Origin: Lachnoclostridium sp. UBA3262
GTDB taxonomy: Bacteria > Bacillota > Clostridia > Lachnospirales > Lachnospiraceae
Length of the DNA: 37,075 nt
Reading direction: 5' to 3'
Assembly (NCBI GenBank): GCA_002362575.1
Contig: DEUM01000001.1
Coordinates: 1-37,075 of the forward strand
In this document: positions 8,825 to 17,363 of the stretch, piece by piece
How the letters are laid out: each line of letters starts with the position of its first letter
Numbering within the stretch: the first letter of the stretch is position 1
Program-made: the position numbers and the translations under genes
Notes under the pieces: generated by a model
What the model saw: the letters and a program-made list of their open reading frames with translations, nothing else
What the model was told of the DNA's origin: nothing
The model's database searches: none

Positions 8825-9043
8825 CTACAATAGAATTTTACAATCCGGTTCAACCTTGGCACAAACCGCCTTTACCTGTTCCATTATTTCATCAAAGTCT
8901 TCCTCATCCGCCTCAATTGTCATCTTCTGTGTCATAAAGCTGACAACCGCATCGTTCACTCCTGAGATCTTCTTGATGGCTTCCTCCATCTTTGCTGCAC
9001 AGTTTGCACAGTCTAAATCCTGTAACTTAAATTTCTTTTTCAT
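8825..9043 (-). CDS. Stand-alone heavy-metal-associated (HMA) domain protein
   Basis: 72-residue single HMA domain with the metal-binding loop DLDCANCAAKME (CxxC) near residues 10-21, followed by a ferredoxin-like beta-alpha-beta pattern. It probably acts as a metallochaperone or as the detached N-terminal domain of the ATPase encoded 14 bases downstream. Its C-terminal end carries another Cys (EPDCKILL). ATG 9043 is preferred over GTG 9052 because AAAGGTG is correctly spaced. It sits between the ArsR regulator and the ATPase, all in one direction. Confidence 0.85.
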   Translation of the reverse strand: MKKKFKLQDLDCANCAAKMEEAIKKISGVNDAVVSFMTQKMTIEADEEDFDEIMEQVKAVCAKVEPDCKILL

Positions 9044-9075
9044 AGCTTTCACCTTTCCGTTACTGCCTTCCTATA

Positions 9076-9435
9076 TTATTCTTCAATATGCTCCATACCC
9101 TGAGCAATAATTGTCCTCACATGACCGTCCGCAAGAGAATAAAACACCTGCTTCCCCTCTCTCCTGCTGCTCACAAGCTTGGATTGCTTCAACACCTTTA
9201 ACTGATGCGAAATCGCCGACTGTGTCATATTAAGCGCCTGTGCCAGATCGCATACACACATCTCCGCCTCAAATAAAACAAACAACATCCGGATTCTGGT
9301 CGAATCACCGAACACCTTAAATAGTTCAGCCAAATCATATAGCTTATCCTCCTCCGGCATATTTTCATGCACGCGCTGCACCAATTCCTCATGAACATGG
9401 ATATCATCACAGCACTCGACATCATTAACAGCCAT
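9076..9435 (-). CDS. ArsR/SmtB-family metal-responsive repressor
   Basis: 119-residue winged-helix repressor, expected to release DNA on binding metal. The recognition helix is in MTQSAISHQLKVLKQSKLV. Metal-site candidates: CVCDL at the alpha-3 position (as in CadC ELCVCDL) and, at the C-terminal helix, DGHVRTIIAQGMEHIEE, matching the D-x-H...H-x-x-E alpha-5 site of SmtB/CzrA. An N-terminal CCDDIHVH segment may add ligands as in CadC. So Zn/Cd-type sensing is likely. AGGTGAGG precedes ATG 9435. It is the first gene of the efflux operon and should autoregulate through the operator at 9471-9490. Confidence 0.92.
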   Translation of the reverse strand: MAVNDVECCDDIHVHEELVQRVHENMPEEDKLYDLAELFKVFGDSTRIRMLFVLFEAEMCVCDLAQALNMTQSAISHQLKVLKQSKLVSSRREGKQVFYSLADGHVRTIIAQGMEHIEE

Positions 9436-9470
9436 ATCCTCACCTGCTTTCTTATTTTATATGTTTTATC

Positions 9471-9523
9471 GTATGAGCAATTGTTCATACGTTCATAATA
9501 ATACAATAAATTTATTTTGTCAA
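9471..9523 (-). promoter_or_regulatory. Promoter and ArsR-type operator of the metal efflux operon
   Basis: On the minus strand: -35 TTGACA (9518-9523), a 17-base spacer and -10 TATTAT (9495-9500). Immediately downstream, at 9471-9490, lies GTATGAGCAATTGTTCATAC, a 20-base dyad with one imperfect pair, overlapping the expected +1. Position and sequence fit an SmtB/CzrA-like operator of the adjacent repressor. Confidence 0.8.
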
Positions 9524-9623
9524 GGAAATATTTTTAATCATATAAAAAAAGCAAAGGCAGAAGCAGCCAGTCCGGTACTTCCACCTTTTCCTTTCTTATT
9601 TCCATAGAACAAACAATTCCTGC

Positions 9624-9950
9624 TCACCGATTGTCATTATCGTTAGCCGTATCGTCATTATCGTCGTTACCATCTAAGGCATCGTCCACGTCATCTACAG
9701 CATCATCAATGCCGTCTTTTACATCATCTACGCCATCCTTTACGTCGTCTGACAAATCATCCCCCATATCTCCTCCTGTCGGAGCTGGTGAATCAGACGC
9801 AGCCGCCGGGGACTGTGTTGCCTCTGCCGACGCAGTCGGCTCTGCAGATGTTGTAGGCTGAGTCGCATCGTTGTTCTTATCTCCGCAGCCTACCATCAAA
9901 ACGGCAGCAAAGCACATTGTAAGAAAACTAACCACAATTGTTTTTCTCAT
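9624..9950 (-). CDS. Small acidic lipoprotein
   Basis: 108 residues. Type II signal peptide with lipobox LMVGC (Cys near residue 22), so it is probably anchored to the outer face of the membrane. After the Cys comes a Thr/Ser/Ala/Pro-rich segment (QPTTSAEPTASAEATQSP...) and then a very acidic tail built from short repeats of DDVKDGVDD/DDVKDGIDD type, ending in Asn/Asp-rich DDNDDTANDNDNR. No enzymatic domain is recognisable; the acidic tail could bind cations, which is inference. AGGAGG stands 8-10 bases before ATG 9950. The metal operon's promoter lies upstream of a separate unit, so no operon link is seen. Confidence 0.75.
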   Translation of the reverse strand: MRKTIVVSFLTMCFAAVLMVGCGDKNNDATQPTTSAEPTASAEATQSPAAASDSPAPTGGDMGDDLSDDVKDGVDDVKDGIDDAVDDVDDALDGNDDNDDTANDNDNR

Positions 9951-10052
9951 TCCATTTTCCTCCTATCATGATTTTACTCAAATGGTATAAACCGTTCATT
10001 CACTACAATGCTATTGTGACCAGTTTTAAGGAAAATATTTATGAAAAAGAAA

Positions 10053-10697
10053 TTATAAAAAATTTAAAATTTCAGCAGGTCTGTCAATTATCGTCTCTGC
10101 TCCGTGATTTTGAAGAAACTCCCTCCCGCGAAAGCCCCAGCTTACACTAATGCACTCCATCCCCGTGTTTTTCGCAGTCAGCACATCCACATCCGAGTCA
10201 CCCACGTAAACTGCCTCGGACGGACGGCAGCCCAGCTTCTCCAGCGCATAGTGAACCATATCCGGCTCCGGCTTTCTCCTCAGTCCTTCCTTTTCGCCGA
10301 CCGCCGTATCTATCAGATTCTGAAAATATATCTCCTTTAATTCCCTTACCGCAAAATCTGCTTTATTCGAAACAATCGCCATTTTCATATTTTTTTCTTT
10401 CAGCTCCCGGAGCATATCCATTATGCCCGGGTACGGTTTCGTTTTATCCATGCAGTGGCTGCCATAATAGTCACAAAATTCCTCAAAAGTATTATCAAAC
10501 AATGAATTTTCCCTTCCATCCGGAACTGCCCTTTCAATCAGCTTCCCGATACCATTTCCGACATATTTCCTAACCTGTTCGACTGTACATACCGGCATAT
10601 TATACTTGTTCAATGCCGCATTGACAGCGTCCGCCAAATCCTCAAGCGTATTTAATAACGTTCCATCCAAATCAAAAACTACTGCTCTATACTTCAT
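10053..10697 (-). CDS. HAD-superfamily phosphatase (phosphoglycolate-phosphatase-like)
   Basis: 214-residue HAD hydrolase. Motif I is VFDLDGTLLNT with the nucleophile and acid/base Asp; motif II is the Ser/Asn of AIVSNKADF; motif III Lys lies in EGLRRKPEPD; motif IV is YVGDSDVD. The helical cap after motif I (LEDLADAVNAAL...) is of the Gph/PpaX type, so substrates such as phosphoglycolate or pyrophosphate are plausible but not fixed. Start 10697 is chosen because MKYRAVVFDLDGT is canonical and GAGAGGA precedes it; an upstream extension to 10748 is not supported. Divergent from proS. Confidence 0.87.
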   Translation of the reverse strand: MKYRAVVFDLDGTLLNTLEDLADAVNAALNKYNMPVCTVEQVRKYVGNGIGKLIERAVPDGRENSLFDNTFEEFCDYYGSHCMDKTKPYPGIMDMLRELKEKNMKMAIVSNKADFAVRELKEIYFQNLIDTAVGEKEGLRRKPEPDMVHYALEKLGCRPSEAVYVGDSDVDVLTAKNTGMECISVSWGFRGREFLQNHGAETIIDRPAEILNFL

Positions 10698-10741
10698 CTG
10701 TCTCTCCTCTCTGCCTGCCAGTATATCACGATTGCCCTCGG

Positions 10742-10770
10742 TTGACAATACGAAACCTAGGTGCTAACAT
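10742..10770 (+). promoter_or_regulatory. Promoter of proS
   Basis: TTGACA at 10742-10747, 17-base spacer, TAACAT at 10765-10770, about 50 bases before the proS start. The leader is too short for a T-box. Confidence 0.65.
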
Positions 10771-10818
10771 AGGACTGAGACAAGACAAACATATGCGATT
10801 GGAGGATACAAAAAAACT

Positions 10819-12549
10819 ATGAAGCTTGACAAATTAGTTGGTGAACGCTTTAAAGAAAAACCTACCGACTGTGTTATCGAAAGCCATACTCTGATGATGC
10901 GCGGCGGTTATATGAAAGATGTAACAAAGGGCATTTACTCCCAGTATATGCCGTTAAAACGTATTTGCAGAAAGATTGAGGAGATTATTCGCGAGGAGAT
11001 GGACGCCATTGACGGACAGGAGGTATTATTTCCGGTTGCACTTCCCGCCAGCCTCTGGGACGAATCCGGACGGTACGAGAGCGTAGGCAGCGAGCTGCTT
11101 CGTTTCAGCGACCGGAACGGCACGAAAATGGTGCTCGGCATGACACATGAGGAAGCTGCCGTCCACCTAGTACGCGATTATGCAAGAAGCTATAACTGCT
11201 ATCCTTTTATGATATACCAGATTCAGACTAAATTCCGCGACGAGGCAAGACCCCGTGCCGGTCTGATTCGTGTCCGCGAATTTACAATGAAGGATGCCTA
11301 TTCCTTTCATACATCACAGGAAGATTTAGAGCGATATTATAAAATTTGTTATAATGCTTACAACCGTATCTTTGCACGTGCCGGTATCCCGGATGTAGTA
11401 ACCGTTGCATCGGATTCCGGTATGATGGGCGGCAGTCTGTCCCACGAGTATATGCTTTTAACACCGGTCGGGGAAGACTCGATTGCCACATGCGGAAGTT
11501 GCGACTACCGTGCCAATATGGAGGCGGCAGAAAGCATTGTCGAGAATGAAAAGGACTCTGCAGATGAGGAACTGACAAAAGTATACACTCCAAACATCCA
11601 TACGATTGAAGAAATATGTGACTTCCTGAAAACACCGTTGGAAAAATCCTGTAAGGCTGTTGTCTATCAGAAAAATGCAACCGATGATTTCGTCATCATT
11701 TTTATCCGCGGAGACTTAGATGTAAATGAAACAAAGCTGACAAATCACCTCAGCGAAGAAATACATCCGGCCGTCATTACCGCTGACTGCGGATTAAATG
11801 CCGGTTATATCGGGCCTGTCAACCTGAATGTCACAGGGAACTACACCGTTATTTATGACAAATCCCTTCAGGGAACAAATAATCTCTCCTGCGGTGCCAA
11901 CGAAGAGGAATATCATTATACCGGACTTTGTATGGAGCGCGATATCCCGGACGCAGCATACATAGATGTTGCTAAAATTAAGGATGGCGGTATCTGCCCT
12001 GTATGCGGAAAGAAAACTATTACGATTTCGCGTGGGATTGAGGTCGGAAATATTTTCCAGCTCGGAACAAAATATACCGAATCCATGAATATGCAGTATC
12101 TGGACGCAGAGGGAAATTCCCATTATCCGATTATGGGATGTTATGGAATTGGCGTTGGACGCCTTGCTGCATCGGTCTGTGAAGTCCACCACGATGAATT
12201 TGGTCCTATCTGGCCAATCAGCATTGCCCCATGGCAGGTGCATCTCTGCTGCCTCCGGGTAGATGATGAGGCGACAAAGGCATACGCCGACAGCCTGTAT
12301 AGAGAGTTACAAAAACAGCATATTGAAGTAATATACGACGACCGGAAAGCCCGTCCCGGCGTTATGTTCTCTGACGCAGATTTGCTCGGCATACCAATTC
12401 GCCTCATAGTCAGTCCCCGAAATATGGGAGAATCTGTCGTAGAACTTATTAACCGTGACAAGAGCATACAGAAAAAGGTTGCCATGGCAGATATTGTGGA
12501 AACGGTCAAAAAACTAATTGCCGACATGATGGAAGAATTAGAACCATAA
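10819..12549 (+). CDS. proS: Prolyl-tRNA synthetase (bacterial type)
   Basis: Class II aminoacyl-tRNA synthetase charging tRNA-Pro. Motif 2 is in KFRDEARPRAGLIRVREF and the tail KDAYSFH; motif 3 is MGCYGIGVGRLAA; the QxxTKFRDE context is typical. The editing insertion (INS) domain lies between motifs 2 and 3 (roughly residues 230-390, with KAVVYQKNATDDFVIIFIRGDLDVNETKL), so mischarged Ala-tRNA should be cleared in cis. The anticodon-binding domain follows at the C-terminus (PWQVHLCCL... to the end). 576 aa is the usual length of bacterial ProRS. GGAGGA precedes the ATG with a long (13-base) spacer. Single-gene unit ending at the terminator at 12574. Confidence 0.96.
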   Translation: MKLDKLVGERFKEKPTDCVIESHTLMMRGGYMKDVTKGIYSQYMPLKRICRKIEEIIREEMDAIDGQEVLFPVALPASLWDESGRYESVGSELLRFSDRNGTKMVLGMTHEEAAVHLVRDYARSYNCYPFMIYQIQTKFRDEARPRAGLIRVREFTMKDAYSFHTSQEDLERYYKICYNAYNRIFARAGIPDVVTVASDSGMMGGSLSHEYMLLTPVGEDSIATCGSCDYRANMEAAESIVENEKDSADEELTKVYTPNIHTIEEICDFLKTPLEKSCKAVVYQKNATDDFVIIFIRGDLDVNETKLTNHLSEEIHPAVITADCGLNAGYIGPVNLNVTGNYTVIYDKSLQGTNNLSCGANEEEYHYTGLCMERDIPDAAYIDVAKIKDGGICPVCGKKTITISRGIEVGNIFQLGTKYTESMNMQYLDAEGNSHYPIMGCYGIGVGRLAASVCEVHHDEFGPIWPISIAPWQVHLCCLRVDDEATKAYADSLYRELQKQHIEVIYDDRKARPGVMFSDADLLGIPIRLIVSPRNMGESVVELINRDKSIQKKVAMADIVETVKKLIADMMEELEP

Positions 12550-12573
12550 CTTATTTCCATTATCATAGATAAA

Positions 12574-12600
12574 AGCCCCGATGTTTGAATACATGGGGCT
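12574..12600. terminator. Bidirectional intrinsic terminator between proS and the MCP gene
   Basis: Stem AGCCCC-gATG / CATgGGGCT with a short loop; T-rich tract on the plus side (CTTATTTTA) and, on the minus strand, TTTTATC after the stem. Serves the convergent proS and receptor genes. Confidence 0.7.
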
Positions 12601-12619
12601 CTTATTTTAGCAATTTATT

Positions 12620-14125
12620 CTACGAAAATACAGTCTGCGCAATCTTCTTTTCCTGCTCGCATAAAGCATTCAGTTCCTGCGTCATGGCATTGATTTTATC
12701 CATATTTGCCGACTGAGATAGGACGGCTTTATCCATACCCTCAATGCGGGAAAGAATATGCTTTATTGCCTGCTGCATCTCGCTTAAGCTCTGTGAAATA
12801 TGTATCGAGGTTTCATTACAGGAGAGCGCCAGCTTTCCAACTTCATCTGCCACAACAGCAAACCCTTTTCCTGCCTCGCCTGCTCTGGCTGCTTCTATCG
12901 AAGCATTAAGTGAAAGTAAATTTGTCTGAGAAGCAATTCCCTGAATCAAAGAAATAATCTCCAGCGACTCGTTTACTTTTTCATCTACCGCGGCGGCAGC
13001 TTTTGTAATACTACTCTGCTGTTCGTTCATTCCCTGTACATCTGTCGTTGTCTCTGTCACAACCGCACTGATTTCATCCAGTCCTGCTGCCAGACTCTGA
13101 ATACTTTTTTCCATATCTGCCTCAAATATTTCACGGCTACGCTTCTGCTCTGTGATATCCAGCGCTGTTGCCGCCAATACGACCGGCTTCCCCATTGAAT
13201 CGTAAACTGCCGTAACCGTCATCTGGAACCAGAGATACCGTCCATCTGCGTGGCAAATACGAAATTCCAGCTCAAGCGGCTCCTTCTGCCCTCCATTTTT
13301 TACATAGTTTAAAATCTGCTTCATGACGGCTTCCCTATCTTCGTCGTGCATCCGCTTAGAATACGAATCCGGAGAGTTCGGGAAATCCTGCTCATCACGG
13401 AATCCCAACAGCTTCCTGAACTGTTCGGAGTACCAGAATGGATTTTCCGGGTTCGTAATGTCCCCATCCACAATATTCATACTCCATGAACCCTCATTCA
13501 ATATCGAATCAATCGCATTATGCTTTTTGTTGGAAATATCCAGCTCCACCGCATTGTTGTGAGCTACCGTAATATCGGTAATGATTCCTATAAATTCAAA
13601 AGGCTTTCCTCCACGACGAACAATTTCTCCCGCCATACGCATCCACCGGAACCCATTGTTCTTCGTTTGAAACCGGTATTCCGTATCAAATACCTTCTGC
13701 CCCGTAGTATCCTCAATCGTGTCATAAAATTCCTTCATGACACGCTCTCTGTCCGACTTATGCACCTTTTCTTTCCATGCTTCGAATGTATCTGCAAAAT
13801 CACTTTGGTCTGCATAGCCTGTAATCCCACGAAATTCATCTGTGTACACAACACGGTTAATTTGTGCATCTTCCCCAAAATACATGGACCACATTCCCGA
13901 ATGGTTGATCCGGTTCAGCATCGTCATATTCTCTCTGGCATGATTCAACAACAAATTTGCACAGTTCAGCAATTTGTTAAGTGAGTCCATAACTGCAGGA
14001 GCTCCTTCGTTCAGCACCCCATCTGTAATCTGATCGAATAAGCCAACTTGAAAGGATTTCTGGGCTTGTGTATCCAATTCACCAAGCAGTCGTTCCGTCC
14101 ACTGATTCATTTGTTTCTTGTTCAT
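12620..14125 (-). CDS. Soluble PAS-PAS methyl-accepting chemotaxis-type receptor
   Basis: 501 residues, no transmembrane segment or HAMP. Two PAS_3-type domains are readable: about residues 75-190 (ending EFIGIITDITVAHNN) and 205-330 (ending VLAATALDITEQKRSRE), each with the PAC-like WxxxxG.../DIT pattern. The C-terminal part is an MCP signalling coiled coil with the conserved tip GIASQTNLLSLNASIEAARAGE followed by GKGFAVVADEVGKLA. The coil is short on both sides of the tip, so it is a short cytoplasmic class of receptor. Ligand or redox input through PAS and output to CheA are inferred. Start at 14125 has GGAGG upstream. Converges on proS. Confidence 0.88.
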   Translation of the reverse strand: MNKKQMNQWTERLLGELDTQAQKSFQVGLFDQITDGVLNEGAPAVMDSLNKLLNCANLLLNHARENMTMLNRINHSGMWSMYFGEDAQINRVVYTDEFRGITGYADQSDFADTFEAWKEKVHKSDRERVMKEFYDTIEDTTGQKVFDTEYRFQTKNNGFRWMRMAGEIVRRGGKPFEFIGIITDITVAHNNAVELDISNKKHNAIDSILNEGSWSMNIVDGDITNPENPFWYSEQFRKLLGFRDEQDFPNSPDSYSKRMHDEDREAVMKQILNYVKNGGQKEPLELEFRICHADGRYLWFQMTVTAVYDSMGKPVVLAATALDITEQKRSREIFEADMEKSIQSLAAGLDEISAVVTETTTDVQGMNEQQSSITKAAAAVDEKVNESLEIISLIQGIASQTNLLSLNASIEAARAGEAGKGFAVVADEVGKLALSCNETSIHISQSLSEMQQAIKHILSRIEGMDKAVLSQSANMDKINAMTQELNALCEQEKKIAQTVFS

Positions 14126-14186
14126 ACAAAACCTCCTCCTTATTCTATATCTAGTTTAACTCCTTAACAGAAAAAATACAACTATA

Positions 14187-14693
14187 TTATCCAGATTTTC
14201 TGATATTCTTAATAAAATAGCTTTCCGCTTCCCCCCTTGTCATCTGAAGCGGAATCGCCAACTCTCCAAACAAATTGTCCTCTGCCATATGCAGATATCT
14301 CTCGTCGCTCGTAGTCGCTTTCTTTCCTTTCTCTATCCGGGACTGGTTCCGCTGATAAGAAGTCTTAATCAGCTTCACCCACTGGCGGCAGTCACAGGAC
14401 CGAAGTGCATCTTTATAAATTTCTTCTCTTTTCTTATCGTTTTCTACCCAGAGAGTTTCAATCTCATCCCATTCCTCTAACAGTTTCTTTGCTTCTTTCT
14501 TCGTCATAACCGAGCGCGTGATGACCTTCTTGCTGTCCGTCGGAACAAAAAGCTTACTGCCCGATGAATACAATGGAATCAATGTATAATATACACGCTT
14601 TTTATCTGCTCCGATTCCATCCATCGTCTGAACCGCCTCAACCTTGCACACGCCATTATTACCATGCACCACATAATCTCCTACTTCAAACAC
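14187..14693 (-). CDS. CarD/CdnL-family RNA polymerase-binding regulator
   Basis: 168 residues. The N-terminal CarD/TRCF RNAP-interaction domain is clear: MFEVGDYVVHGNNGVCKVEAV, YYTLIPLYSSGSKLFVPTDS. The remaining helical half (residues ~75-168) is the DNA-contacting domain of CarD/CdnL proteins. Such proteins bind the beta subunit and stabilise open complexes, usually at growth-related promoters. On the minus strand a good -10 block (TATACTATAAT) sits about 45 bases upstream, but no convincing -35. The gene lies alone between the PAS-MCP gene and the fatty acid operon; no specific functional tie to them can be read. Confidence 0.9.
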   Translation of the reverse strand: MFEVGDYVVHGNNGVCKVEAVQTMDGIGADKKRVYYTLIPLYSSGSKLFVPTDSKKVITRSVMTKKEAKKLLEEWDEIETLWVENDKKREEIYKDALRSCDCRQWVKLIKTSYQRNQSRIEKGKKATTSDERYLHMAEDNLFGELAIPLQMTRGEAESYFIKNIRKSG

Positions 14694-14863
14694 GTTAAAC
14701 CTTCCTTTCTTTCCTACTCAATGTGTTTTCAAACTAATTATAGTATACCACTTTTTTCATTTTTTTGTGATTTTTTCTCCGATTACAGAATCTTTGTGAA
14801 AAATGACGATACTATAGTATTTCTGTTTTGTGCAATTTAACCTAAGGCGGCGGGTATCTAAAT

Positions 14864-15295
14864 TTAATTTCCTTGTATGATAAAAGATATCTCCGCTTCT
14901 GCCGCCACTTTTCCATCTACAGTCGCAACAGCTTTTCCAATTCCCATTGGTCCCTTACACTTTATAATTTCCGTTTCCAGCCTCATCCTGTCCCCCGGAA
15001 TGACCTGCTTGCGGAATTTTGCATTTTTAATTCCGCCAAAGAAAGCAAGCTTACCTTTATTTTCTTCTAAGCTGAGAACCGCAACCGCTCCCACCTGAGC
15101 CAGCGCTTCGATAATAAGCACCCCCGGCATAACCGGCTGCTGAGGAAAATGTCCCTGAAAGTACGGCTCGTTCATCGTCACATTTTTATATCCTACTGCC
15201 TTTATCCCCGGCTCCATCTCCTCGATACAGTCAACAAGGAGAAAGGGATAACGATGTGGAATAATTTTTTGAATATCGTTAATGTCTAACAGCAT
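14864..15295 (-). CDS. fabZ: 3-hydroxyacyl-ACP dehydratase FabZ
   Basis: Hot-dog-fold dehydratase of type II fatty acid synthesis, removing water from beta-hydroxyacyl-ACP. Family landmarks: IIPHRYPFLLVD at residues 11-22, GHFPQQPVMPGVLIIEALAQ with the catalytic His and Glu, and the helix after it. 143 aa is a normal length. GGAGG lies 12 bases before ATG 15295. Last gene of acpP-fabD-fabG-fabF-fabZ; 45 bases separate it from fabF. The accBCDA genes that often follow in Clostridia are not here: a CarD gene comes next. A GGCGGCGGGTATC stretch at 14845-14857, just after the stop, resembles an end of the palindromic repeat described elsewhere in the window. Confidence 0.95.
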   Translation of the reverse strand: MLLDINDIQKIIPHRYPFLLVDCIEEMEPGIKAVGYKNVTMNEPYFQGHFPQQPVMPGVLIIEALAQVGAVAVLSLEENKGKLAFFGGIKNAKFRKQVIPGDRMRLETEIIKCKGPMGIGKAVATVDGKVAAEAEISFIIQGN

Positions 15296-15340
15296 ACTTA
15301 CTACTTACCTCCGTTTCTAAGCGTTACATACCTTAAACGC

Positions 15341-16576
15341 TTACTCTGCATACCCCTTAAAAATCAATACGGCGTTATGTCCGCCAAATCCAAGTGAGTT
15401 ACTGAGAGCAACATCCACTTCTGTCTCAATGCCCTCCTTCACACAGTCAAGGTCACATTCCGGATCCTGATTTACGAGACCTACATTGGCATGAACGTAA
15501 TTATCCGTAATCGATTTAATACAGGTAATCGCCTCCACACCTCCGGCAGCTCCGAGAAGATGTCCCACCATGGATTTCGTTGAATTTACCTTGCACTGGT
15601 AGGCCGCATCCCCCATGGCACTCTTAATTGCCCTTGTCTCAAATAAATCATTCATATGGGTACTCGTTCCGTGCGCATTGATATAGTCAATCTCCTCCGG
15701 TTTGATATCGGCGTCCCGAATCGCAAATTCAATCGCCTTGGCGTCTCCACTGCCATCCTCAATCGGAGCAGTCACATGATGAGCATCGCTCGTCGCACCA
15801 TAGCCGATTACCTCAGCATAAATGTGGGCGCCACGCTTCTTCGCATGCTCTAACTCCTCCAGAATAAGAATACCGGCTCCCTCGCCCATGACAAAACCAC
15901 TCCGGTCTACATCAAACGGAATCGACGCCTTTTTCGGATCCTCTGAAGTCGTCAGCGCATTTAAGCTGGTAAATCCAGCCACTCCTATCTCTGTGATGGC
16001 ACTCTCAGCGCCTCCGGCAACCATGACGTCTGCCTCCCCATACTGGATGGAGCGAAATCCCTCACCGATACAATGGGTTCCCGTTGCACATGCCGTAACT
16101 ACATTGATATTTTTTCCCTTCAGTCCAAACTGAATGGAAATATTTCCTGCTGCCATATTTGAAATCAGCATCGGAATCATCAATGGAGCTACGCGGTTCG
16201 GACCTTTCTCTAACAGCTTTTTATAATTGGTCTGCACGCACTGCAGGCTTCCGATACCACAACCAACACTACAGCCAATCATAAATGTATCTTCCTTTTC
16301 CAAATCCAGTCCACTGTCCGCCAATGCTTCCTTCGCAGCCACCACCGCATATTTGGAGAAATCCTCCATGCGCCTTGCTGCCTTTTTATCAATAAACTCC
16401 GTTGCATCGAAATCTTTTACTTCTGCCGCCAGATGCGCCTTATAATCTGTTGTATCAAATTTCGTGTTCGGTCCGATTCCCACCGTACCTTTCTTTACAT
16501 TTTCCCAAAAATCCTTTACATTGTTTCCTATCGGGGTTACTGCCCCCATTCCGGTTACAACTACTCGTCTGCTCAT
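15341..16576 (-). CDS. fabF: Beta-ketoacyl-ACP synthase II
   Basis: Condensing enzyme that elongates acyl-ACP with malonyl-ACP. Catalytic triad visible: Cys in VTACATGTHCIG near residue 163, His in NAHGTSTHMND near 303 and His in KSMVGHLLGAAGG near 340. Family end motif SNSLGFGGHNAVLIF is present. ATG 16576 is chosen because GGAGG stands directly before it; the upstream in-frame ATG 16588 overlaps that ribosome binding site. 411 aa is typical. It is the only ketoacyl synthase in this cluster; no fabH for initiation is seen in the window, so initiation must be encoded elsewhere or done another way. Confidence 0.96.
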   Translation of the reverse strand: MSRRVVVTGMGAVTPIGNNVKDFWENVKKGTVGIGPNTKFDTTDYKAHLAAEVKDFDATEFIDKKAARRMEDFSKYAVVAAKEALADSGLDLEKEDTFMIGCSVGCGIGSLQCVQTNYKKLLEKGPNRVAPLMIPMLISNMAAGNISIQFGLKGKNINVVTACATGTHCIGEGFRSIQYGEADVMVAGGAESAITEIGVAGFTSLNALTTSEDPKKASIPFDVDRSGFVMGEGAGILILEELEHAKKRGAHIYAEVIGYGATSDAHHVTAPIEDGSGDAKAIEFAIRDADIKPEEIDYINAHGTSTHMNDLFETRAIKSAMGDAAYQCKVNSTKSMVGHLLGAAGGVEAITCIKSITDNYVHANVGLVNQDPECDLDCVKEGIETEVDVALSNSLGFGGHNAVLIFKGYAE

Positions 16577-16603
16577 TTTTTCCTCCATTCTGCTACAATT
16601 CAG

Positions 16604-17347
16604 TTACATGGCAATCCCACCATCCACACAGAGAACCTGTCCGGTGATATATCTTGCCTTATCCGAGGCTAAGAATACTACTGCCTCTGCCACATCTTCT
16701 ACTTTTCCAAATTCCTTTAGCGGAATCGTCTTGCACGCTTCTTCCTTTACAGAATCCGACAGCTTATCTGTCATGTCCGTTGCGATAAATCCCGGGGCCA
16801 CCGCATTTACTGTAATATTTCTTGAAGCCAGCTCCTTTGCCATCGCTTTTGTCAGCCCAATCACACCTGCTTTGGAAGCAGAATAATTCGCCTGTCCCAT
16901 ATTGCCAGTCACGCCGGACACAGAAGCAATATTTATGATACGCCCGCATCTCTGTTTCATCATCGGACGGCTTACAAATTTGATGCCGTTAAATGTTCCG
17001 GCAAGATTCGTCTGAATCACATCCTGAAACTCTTCCTCTGACATCTTCATAATCAGGTTATCACGGGTAATCCCCGCATTATTAACTAAAATATCAATCC
17101 TTCCATATTCTTTCACAACACCGGCATAGAACTCCTTCGCCTGCTCAAAGCTGCTGACATTGCACTGAACTGCTGCCGCTCTGCCGCCTGCCTTCTCTAT
17201 CTCTGCCACTACATTCTCCGCGCTTTCCTTTGAGCCGTTATAATTTACAACGACCATTGCGCCCTCTCTCGCCAGAGCAAGCGCAATGCCGCGCCCAATA
17301 CCACGTCCGGCACCTGTCACTACCGCTATCTTTTCCTCTAATAACAT
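16604..17347 (-). CDS. fabG: 3-oxoacyl-ACP reductase
   Basis: NADPH-dependent short-chain dehydrogenase reducing beta-ketoacyl-ACP. Cofactor motif TGAGRGIGRGIA at residues ~11-22, NNAG in the structural position, catalytic Ser in NIASVSG and YSASKAG with the active-site Tyr and Lys. C-terminal DGGIAM is typical of FabG. ATG 17347 is supported by GGAGGA directly upstream; longer frames to 17395 run into the fabD coding end. 247 aa, the standard length. Sixteen bases separate it from fabD. Confidence 0.95.
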   Translation of the reverse strand: MLLEEKIAVVTGAGRGIGRGIALALAREGAMVVVNYNGSKESAENVVAEIEKAGGRAAAVQCNVSSFEQAKEFYAGVVKEYGRIDILVNNAGITRDNLIMKMSEEEFQDVIQTNLAGTFNGIKFVSRPMMKQRCGRIINIASVSGVTGNMGQANYSASKAGVIGLTKAMAKELASRNITVNAVAPGFIATDMTDKLSDSVKEEACKTIPLKEFGKVEDVAEAVVFLASDKARYITGQVLCVDGGIAM

Positions 17348-17363
17348 GATTTCCTCCATTTTT

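Noticed and set aside
9225..9506. 93-codon minus-strand frame overlapping the ArsR gene
   Set aside because: It is out of frame with a clear ArsR protein and covers its promoter and operator.
10749..10818. T-box leader before proS
   Set aside because: The leader is only ~50 bases, with no specifier loop, T-box motif or antiterminator.
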